64,000 nt of DNA from Alitta virens (taxonomy: Eukaryota > Annelida > Polychaeta > Phyllodocida > Nereididae). Location: contig OW028575.1 in NCBI GenBank assembly GCA_932294295.1, positions 19,472,058 to 19,536,057 on the forward strand, written 5' to 3'. The notes under the pieces are model-generated. The model ran no database searches, was not told the DNA's origin, and was given only the letters and a program-made list of their open reading frames with translations. Positions 56,683-64,000 of the stretch are shown one piece after another (the stretch's first letter is position 1; every line of letters begins with the position of its first letter). Both the position numbers and the translations under genes were made by a program.

Positions 56683-59600
56683 TAGGGTGTGGCTGTTCCC
56701 CCAACATTCTCTGATCCGGCCAAACTTTTTTTTTACATGTAAGGTTTCATGTCCACATTAGATATGCAAAGTTTCAGAAAAATCCATAAAGGTCTAGGGG
56801 TGGCTGATTCGATGTAAAGTTTCCTAGTATTACGTTTATTGACCTTCACTACCAGATACACCAAGCTATGCTAGGTCAAAGCCATGATTTAGTGGCACTC
56901 AACAAACAGCTTCCAGAGCTGAATTTTTGGACATGAGGTGTCAAAAAAGGTCAAATTTACTTATTTCTGGTGTTGTTTATCACTTCAATTCATCCTGGAA
57001 ACTGCATAATTTCCTATCCTGACCGATTGTCAGGAATGATCTCACTATACAGTTTAAATTGCCTCAGAACAGCAAGAAGCTTTCGATCCTCCACTTCATC
57101 TCTGGAAGTTTTCATAGCACCACTTCAAGTTACACCTTGTCTCCATACCTAACAGGGCTCACTTCTCAGTGGAATCATTTCTCAGCATGGCAAGGGCCAA
57201 GGACCCAAGGTATTTCATACTGGGAACAATACCCACAAAAGATGATAAGACAATCACAGGGTCAAAACTGCCAACAAGAAAACAGGTCCAGTTAGCATTC
57301 ATTGCCCACAAAGAAGAAATTGCAAAAGAAGATTACAGTAAGAAGCTGTGAATAGAACAGCACAATCTATATTGAGCTTTTATGAAAGAGCAAGAATACC
57401 TGTGTTAGCACCCAGTAAAGTAGCAGAGGAAATTATGGCTTACTCATCAAATTCAAAGATTTGTTAAAAATCCCAATCAGTGAAAGGGGAAAGCCAGGTA
57501 CACCACTGGAGAGAATACAGGAATTTAAAATCAAAATGCCAGAGACAATGAAAATTTTGGCCCAGAGATGCAATGGATAAGATTGAAAATGAAGAAGACA
57601 AGCAGTTTTTGCTGAGTATGCAGAATGATAGAAAAGCCAGCATGTCAGGAGTGGACAAAGTTCTGCATCAGAAGGAAATGAGGAAAGAGAAAAGGGAACA
57701 GGAAGCTTTGAGACGAGCTGAAAAAGAAAGGCAATGTAAAGACAATGAAAAGACATGCACACAAGTGACTGAGACTGAAAGTGATGAAAGTGATGAAGAC
57801 TTCCAACCTTCGGAGCCAAAACAGTCCCATAAGACGTAGTCGAAAAACAGGAGAGGACATCCACATCCCTTTTAACATCTTGAAATCTCCTCAGCTTGTT
57901 TCCACGGCTGTAAGAAATAATATTTCCCCAACAGCCCTCTCTGCAACAATGCATTCTTTGATAACATCATGCAAGGGTGATCCTTCCAAGCTCAACTTGC
58001 ATCATAGCCAAGCTTATAGGTAAATGCTGTTTCGTATTTACTGAATTTGTGAAATCTGATAATAAATAGTTTTGACTTGAAAATTGTGATTTCCTTGTCA
58101 ATAGGTATCGCATGCAGACAGTTCAAGATATTTCTGAGAAAATTAAGTCAGACTGGAAACCTCCTTCCCCATCTGCTCTACACTGGGATGGGAAGCTTTT
58201 GGAAACACTGGGTGACAAATACAAGAAAGATGAGAGGCTTCCTGTCTTGATTTCTGGAGTTGGGGGTGTAAAACTCCTTGGGGTGCCCGCACTGCCCACT
58301 AAGTCATCTGAGTCAGCAGGAATCCTTATTGCTAATTCTACTATTGCATTGCTGGAATCTTGGAAGTGTGACAAGAATGTGTCTGCAATACAGGTAAATA
58401 TGCCACATGTTATTTTCCTTACTGCAAGTATTTCACTTGTGTCAAAACATATATTTAATGTTAATGCATGGTGTTTACCTATATTAAAAACGTTTTCTTC
58501 AATGTATTACACAGGTCATCTTACAGCTGCCTGCATCTGTATACAAAAGTGTCTTGGGAGAGCTCTTCTGTGGTGTGCCTGCAGAAAACATGTGGGGGAA
58601 ATCATGCTGTCAAGAGTATGGGAAGCTCTCAAAGTGGAAGTCTCTTCAAGCAAAGATATATCTGTCTTTGTGAGATTTCGTGACAGTTTCTCCAATTTAT
58701 CAATCCAAGATTTCTCAAATTTCACTTCTGTCTGTCCCACCGCGGATGCATTCCTTCTGGAGCAAAGACAGACTGTCATTGAGCTTTTGACAAGCCTCAA
58801 ATCACAAGCAAAAGAGGGCAGCCTGGAAAATTTGGTCAGGGCTGACTACAGGGAGTTGCTTGACCTGACTTTGGTGTACCTCACTGGGGAATTCTCTGAC
58901 GGATTTTGTCTCAATAAACCTGGAGCAACCAGTAAGGCAAGATGGATGGGAAAACTGCTCTATGGACTGAAAATGGCTCTTTTAGAAGAGCAAATCAAGC
59001 AATTGTCTCCAAATGAGATGTACACAAGACATCAACCTCCAAAAATTAAACAATTTGTAGACTTCATTGTCCACATTTATGTTCCATGGTGGTTCACCTG
59101 CAGTATAAGTGCTGCTGCACCATGCAATGACTTGCTTCTAATCAAAAACCTAAATAGGTACATGGATGTCGATGACAATGTAGCACAAGCAGCACTAAAG
59201 GCCTTTAAATGGCACTTATGGTATCTTGTGCCAGATTTGGTGCCACTGGCACTCTTCGATAACAACTTGCAGTCAGAGCAGAAACAACTGATTGCTAATG
59301 CCATTCTGCAACAACCAAAAGATGTTGTGTATGAATCTAGTTTTGGGGCGGGTTTTGGAAAACCCATTTTCCCAGTATTAGAAGATGACACTACTCTGAA
59401 GGAGCTTGTTGGAAAAGATTCGTGGCAATTTTTTACTTCACTAAAAATCAAATCTGAATTTTTAACAAAACCAGCAAATGAATGGTCCAGTCTAGAAACA
59501 TACACTGAAGGCAAGAAAATTTTTGATTCTCTAAAAGTTTCAAATGACACAGCAGAAAGAGGGGTCAAACTTGCAACAGACTTCCATGGAGTTGCAAAAC

Positions 59601-59993
59601 GTGAGCAGTGTTATCCGCAAATTCTTCAAGTCGTTGAAAATGACAGAAACCACTGTAAAGATCAGAGGAAACGTCAAAAATTTGATCATCCAACAAGCTG
59701 GTTTTTGATTCTCGAGTAACTAATGATATTAATTAGTAACATACCAACAACATTGTGATTTAAGTTGTTATTTCTGCAGGAGCTTTAATGAAATAAAGTT
59801 GAGAACGTTGCTTTTTAGGCTCGATTTGTCTAGATTCTTACAATATCTTTGAAAGCAATCAGCCACCCCTAAGACTACTTCAAATTCAATGAAATTTTTG
59901 TAGAACACTCTTTATTATGAGCCTCACCTGCAAAAAAAAGTCAGGTTGTGTATTTCTTGAATTAGGAATTCATGTGGGACCAGCCACACCCTA
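56683..59993 (+). mobile_element. hAT-like DNA transposon, 3.3 kb, 8-bp target duplication
   Basis: The ends are TAGGGTGTGGCTGTTCCC at left and, on the other strand, TAGGGTGTGGCTGGTCCC at right (one mismatch in 18). The 8-bp direct repeat TTGCTCAG lies immediately outside both (56675-56682 and 59994-60001). An 8-bp duplication with TAGGG termini is the hAT signature. A second inverted pair inside (AGGGGTGGCTGATT near 56806; AATCAGCCACCCCT near 59858) adds subterminal symmetry. The body carries a broken transposase gene. Confidence 0.85.
57187..59719 (+). pseudogene. hAT-like transposase, intron-containing and frameshifted
   Basis: The likely start is MARAKDPRYFILGTIP (57187). Frame changes occur near 57350, 57565 and 57825, between blocks that read on as one protein (TAQSILSFYERARIP; DKIENEEDKQFLLSMQNDRK; an acidic and basic linker; RRSRKTGEDIHIPFNILKSP). 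An 85-bp intron (58020-58104) joins HHSQAYR to YRMQTVQDIS in frame. A second intron-like segment starts at GTAAAT (58394) and may end at 58514, but splicing there shifts the frame, and the expected Asp block before TGHLTAAC is not found. The downstream frame shows CACRKHVGEIML (CxxH, near 58568), ARWMGKLLYGLK, HLWYLVPDLVPLALF, and AERGVKLATDF with the likely catalytic Glu (near 59550). The family is widespread in invertebrates; the hAT assignment rests mainly on the target duplication. Confidence 0.7.
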
Positions 59994-60330
59994 TTGCTCA
60001 GGGTCCATCGGCGAGCATCCTATGTACATCCTACGTACGTCCTAGGTACGTCATACGTACGTGCTACATACGTGATACATACGTGCTACAAATGTGCTAC
60101 ATACCTGCTACATACGTGCTACATACGTACATGGCCATACATAGCCATACGTAGCCACTGTCCATCCGTATATACTCACCATCTACTCGCGTCCACTTGT
60201 AGAACGCTCATAAAAATGATCGGCGGACGTTCGTGGCCTGCCAGTCGGCTTCAGTGCGAGCGATCTACCAGTGCCTTTGAGTGCCTACGAGTGCCTCAAG
60301 AACGCCTCAAAGATGCCTCAAGACATACTT

Positions 60331-62480
60331 TTTTTATGTGATTTGAAATTTGGCAGTGAAATTAAGATAAATAATAGCTATGTGTATCTATAACATAATG
60401 AACATATAAATCAGTCTGCCAATTGTGTGATTAACAAGCAAAGCTCTCATTAAAAAAAGAGACTTGCACCAGACTTGTGTGATAGCATATTATAATAGTC
60501 AATTATAGATAAAGTAGAAAAGTGTTTTGTAGGATAAGGAGAAATATACTCTTCTCTTAAGATGATATAAATGATATATTTTATAAATTATATATATACA
60601 TAACAAAAAAAAAAAAATTCCCCAGGGTTGGATTGGTACCCTGGTTCCCCCAGCCATTCATAGCAGACCAATGTTGTTTTACAGTAAAATTCCATTGTAA
60701 CCAGCTCAATTATGTCTTAAACATGAATTTATGCATTTTGAATGATGACCTACTTTTTTTGCAAATTACCTGAAACTAAGGCACACTTCCCTAAACAGAA
60801 CTAGTATTCCTTATAAGGTCAATTCTAAATATGGGCATGCACAAAAAATTATTAAAAAAACTCACACGTCAAGGCATGTCCTCAACATTTTAAAACTGAT
60901 TTTAGAAGTACTCTTAAGCAGTAAGATATCTATGTATGAGGTAGATTGAGATCTGGTACAAAAATCCTGTAGACTAAGTATATTATATGCATAATATTTT
61001 TATCACCCTCAGTAAATGGATGTTGGAAGAGGATATTGTTATCACTGATGTCTGTCCGACAGGTGGTTGGTAGGTGTCATAGCATGCATAGACAGTAATC
61101 TGTGAACTGTCTACAGATAGTTGGCAAGGGATATTACTCACAATTTGCCAACTATTTAGGCATAAATATAATGTATTTTATTCAAAGAATATTACAATAA
61201 CGTTATCAGTTTTACCATATACACTTTAATTCTCCATTGTGTTTATGGATATCATCAGACATGGAGGGAAAATGTGGTGCAATATAATAAGATTTTGTTG
61301 AATATATGTGATGGAATTGCAAGATAGCAATCTAAGTAGTTGTAAATCAGTTTTGAATGCTGATATGCACTCTTTCAACAGTTAACCTGGTGCTGTCCCT
61401 AGAATGAATGTTACCAAAGGCAAAGGAATGAAAGTAAATGTTTTGCATGATTATTATACAGCTGCAAAAGTATTCCTTCCCCTTAAGTTTGCATGATAAT
61501 ATGTCAACTATAATTCTACACAAGACAAAAATGACACTTGCAAGAATCACAATTATCTTGGATCAAGGTGTTAATTTACCGTATTTTCCTAATTTTGAGG
61601 CCACTTTCCGATTGTTATGTATTATTACATAACCTGTGCATGTGTTAACACACATACATGCCATTATACTGGTAGGGCACATAATCTTATATCATAAGTG
61701 AGTAACCTCAAATGTGTACGTCATTCCGTGTCCTACCTCATTCTTTGTACCTTATCCAGTTTTAAATAACTGTCACCATCACAACTCTTTATTTGCTCTG
61801 TATTCCTCTATTTCACCCAGGCTACTTTCCCTAAGTGAGAACATGCTTGCTACCAATATGGCCGCCATCACTTTCAAAAAAGAGGCTGAATGGCACCATA
61901 ACAACTGTGCCTGTGGGTCACATAGTCCCCCCCCCCCTAACAACTATGCTTGCAAGATTCAGTTCCTTAGCAACCATTCACACCATTGTTGCCAGGGCCC
62001 TTGAATGAAACTCAGAACGAGACTGAATGGCAGGTCATATGATTCCACAGAGCAGGTGACATTTTTTAACTCTGAACAGGGAGCCAAAATGTAGGAGCAA
62101 TGGCAATATTTTGCTTATTGATCTTGCTTAATGAACATTTGCAATAAATAGCACAACAATTTTAAATCCAATACATTTTAATACAAGCCATGACGGATGC
62201 AAAATCTTTTTATTTTGTGCCCTTGCTGGGAAAGGGGGGGGGGAGAGTTTGTTTCAAGTCATCAGCTGGTTAGTTGCAAAAAATAATTGCAATATCACTG
62301 GCACTTTAAAATTAAAGTGGCCGAAACACTTTAATATCAATATTTTGGTGTTTGTTTGGAAACTTTAACTTTTGGCGGTTCTTGAAGTACAAGGACTATA
62401 AGACTTTTGAAAAAAAAGATGGCATCTTTATGCACTTTTACCAATTTATTGCTCGACTACCACACCAACACGAAAACGTT
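60331..62480. other. AT-rich non-coding DNA
   Basis: No gene or known repeat family was recognised. A C-run is at about 61927-61936 and a G-run at about 62235-62242. Confidence 0.45.
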
Positions 62481-62499
62481 ATAACTATGTTAAAACATC

Positions 62500-62950
62500 A
62501 TGAAAAAGGTTAGAATAACGTAATTGCATAACATAAAAACTACGAAAAAATGGACGGTCGCGGGAAATGTTATTATAACGTTTTATGTATCACATTGGAA
62601 GTATGTTAAGATAATGGTATTTAAAACTTTTTTTCAAAATGTGGCTTTTACATCAGAATTACATTGTTAGCTATTGTTTAATAATATTTTGTTTCAATAT
62701 CAATTTAACATTATATGGCAACATGAATAAGATGACCCTAATATGACGTTTTCATAACGTTATGTGATGACATAAATTTAACATTGTCTGCCACATTTAA
62801 AAAGACGACCCTTTCATAAAATTTTATAATGTTATGAGATACAATTTTAGTATTATCTGGCAACATGAAATGATAACCTTTTTGCAAAGTTTTTATAATG
62901 TTTTAGGGTTGCATCAATTTAATGTTACCTGGCAACGTTTTCATACCATT
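62500..62950. repeat. Degenerate ~72-bp tandem repeat
   Basis: At least three and a half units are visible from about 62699, each with AATTTAACATTRTCTGGCAA then ATGA, a GACCCT or AACCTT block, and TTTTATAACGTTATG. The region upstream to about 62500 has looser copies of ATAACGTTTTATG. Confidence 0.65.
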
Positions 62951-63247
62951 TTTGCTTAAAATTACCTAATATGAATAAGAGACAACTTGTTTTGCATTAA
63001 AAAAAGCAAAAGTTTATTTTCAAAATCACAGTGAAGAATTATATTGTATTTAGCACAAGAAACACAATAGTAATAACGGAATAAATGTCATTATAGCATT
63101 AATATATTTCAGACCAAATAAACTTGCACACAAAAAAATACCTTTCAATCTGAAGAGAGTCCTTGATATGTATGATTAAAGGCACAACAGCCTAGTTTTT
63201 GGGTGACAATACCAGTTCTACACACAATGCATGAGTTACTTGTTTCA

Positions 63248-63430
63248 TCAATCCAGTTTGTGTGGAGATTTCGCATAACCAATGTCCAGTCTGTCACTGC
63301 AGTCTATTTGATATTCCACAAATGTTAATAACATTGCAGCTCTCAATTGCCTCTGCAGAATGTCCGAATGGTCAAGCAATAGGTCTTCTATTCTCCCATG
63401 TTGTGGAGTAATACTTCTTTCACATTCCTG
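63248..63430 (-). CDS. Orphan 3'-terminal exon of an unidentified gene or element
   Basis: A TTTGTTTTTCCAG acceptor precedes GAATGTGAAAG, and the frame ECERSITPQHGRIEDLLLDH runs through QRQLRAAMLLTFVEYQ to a TGA at 63248, 60 residues in all. It looks like a helical C-terminus. No domain is recognised. The acceptor is good, but no partner exon is in view; the rest of the gene would be beyond 63430, perhaps outside the window. Confidence 0.35.
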   Translation of the reverse strand, partial: QECERSITPQHGRIEDLLLDHSDILQRQLRAAMLLTFVEYQIDCSDRLDIGYAKSPHKLD

Positions 63431-63642
63431 GAAAAACAAAACACTTAATCTATCTTGCAATGCTTTTGTATGATCTTCAGTTTGCAATTATGATAATAAT
63501 AATAAAAAAAAATATTGAATATTTACCTTGCCAGAGAAAAGCCTTCAAGGTGGGCATTGTTCATATCAGGATATTAAGATGTTCATTTTGATAGCATGGC
63601 AATTGGTCTTGAAGAGCAATCCTGCCAAAAAATGACAAACTT

Positions 63643-63880
63643 GGCATTTAATTAAGACACTGATATCTCAGGGCATGTTAAACTGACCAGAGTGAAACTT
63701 TCAGTGATTGATGTTAATGTAATCAGCTTCCATTTGAAGGGTACAAACCATTGACAGTCAACGCCGGGAGCTTGATGAGAAAAATAGCCAAAACATGGTA
63801 TAGTGGTGGAAAATGGATAATTTCCCATGGAATGCCTGGCTATATTTTGAATTGGATTTCATCATCCAAGCATTCAGCAA
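63643..63880. mobile_element. Single arm of the foldback MITE family
   Basis: GGCATTTAATTAAGACACTG then ATATCTCAGGGCATGTTAAA matches the left arm of the element at 12909-13400, and similarity continues through GAATTGGATTTCATCATCC at about 63850-63868. The opposite arm is not visible before the window ends. Confidence 0.65.
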
Positions 63881-64000
63881 GTATAACGCCAGTAATATAA
63901 ACATAGTGAAATTATTAGCTGTATTAAGTTTTTTGACAGAGGGGCTCATACCTGATACAAAAAAAAAGGAAAAACATATAGAAGAAACATAGCCTATTTT

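Larger units (their letters stand above)
56433..60330. mobile_element. MITE (same family as 46838-47317), split by a hAT-like insertion
   Basis: The left part (56433-56682) begins AAGGGGCATTTACACTATCA and contains CTGGCGGACGTTCTACGAGT and AGTTACGTAACTTGCTC. The right part (60002 to about 60330) continues with GGTCCATCGGCGAGCATCCT, TACGTACG-type repeats, and GGCGGACGTTCGTGGCCTG. The parts joined in this order match the reverse complement of the 46838-47317 copy. The far right terminal repeat is not recognisable, so the copy is eroded or truncated there. Confidence 0.7.

Noticed and set aside
57433..57954. 173-codon minus-strand frame
   Set aside because: Antisense shadow of the lysine/glutamate-rich transposase linker.
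59077..59568. 163-codon minus-strand frame
   Set aside because: It is antisense to the conserved transposase frame and has no independent support.

Overview
This is an AT-rich eukaryotic (metazoan) genomic window. Genes are split by introns with GT/AG junctions and matching phases, coding exons are a small minority, and the rest is dense with transposable elements, foldback MITEs, SINE-like pieces, minisatellites and microsatellites. There is no prokaryotic gene organisation. The mix (Ty3-type and LINE relics, PIF/Harbinger and hAT-like elements, bacterial-like Sulfotransfer_3 genes beside a cytosolic SULT) suggests a marine invertebrate, but the sequence alone does not fix the phylum.

Layout. 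1-3050: 3' two thirds of a Ty3/gypsy-type retrotransposon, open from the window edge. 3050-11400: non-coding DNA with two MITEs, a GTGCAGACC-type minisatellite, a decayed antisense Ty3/gypsy element (9935-7181) and a SINE. 11673-17717 (minus) and 20563-30337 (minus): two tandem paralogous Sulfotransfer_3 genes, each of seven exons with the same intron phases. The upstream copy (422 codons) is intact. The downstream copy (390 codons) carries a TGA exactly where its paralog has the P-loop cysteine. LINE fragments, a 330-bp tandem repeat with nuclear-receptor DR1 sites, an 11-bp array and a Harbinger-type MITE copy lie between or inside them.

32738-44239 (plus): a complete two-exon cytosolic sulfotransferase (SULT, 299 aa), head-to-head with the upstream Sulfotransfer_3 gene. 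Its 10.6-kb intron splits the PAPS-binding loop and houses a 4.2-kb PIF/Harbinger transposon (35961-40155) with 45-bp perfect terminal repeats, a TAA target duplication, an intact DDE nuclease and a two-exon accessory ORF that has one in-frame stop. A second TIR element (about 41494-42579) sits in the same intron.

45107-55465: an orphan terminal exon, two MITEs (one Harbinger-like, sharing a TIR core with the autonomous copy), a two-exon RRM/Gag-like gene (minus), a 36-bp minisatellite, and two phase-matched exons of an immunoglobulin-domain gene (plus). 56433-60330: a MITE split by a 3.3-kb hAT-like transposon (56683-59993) with a perfect 8-bp target duplication and a broken, intron-containing transposase gene. 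60330-64000: mostly non-coding, with a 72-bp degenerate tandem repeat, one orphan exon and a foldback arm.

The three sulfotransferase genes are the main host genes. Both classes would use PAPS as sulfate donor, but their substrates cannot be read from sequence.
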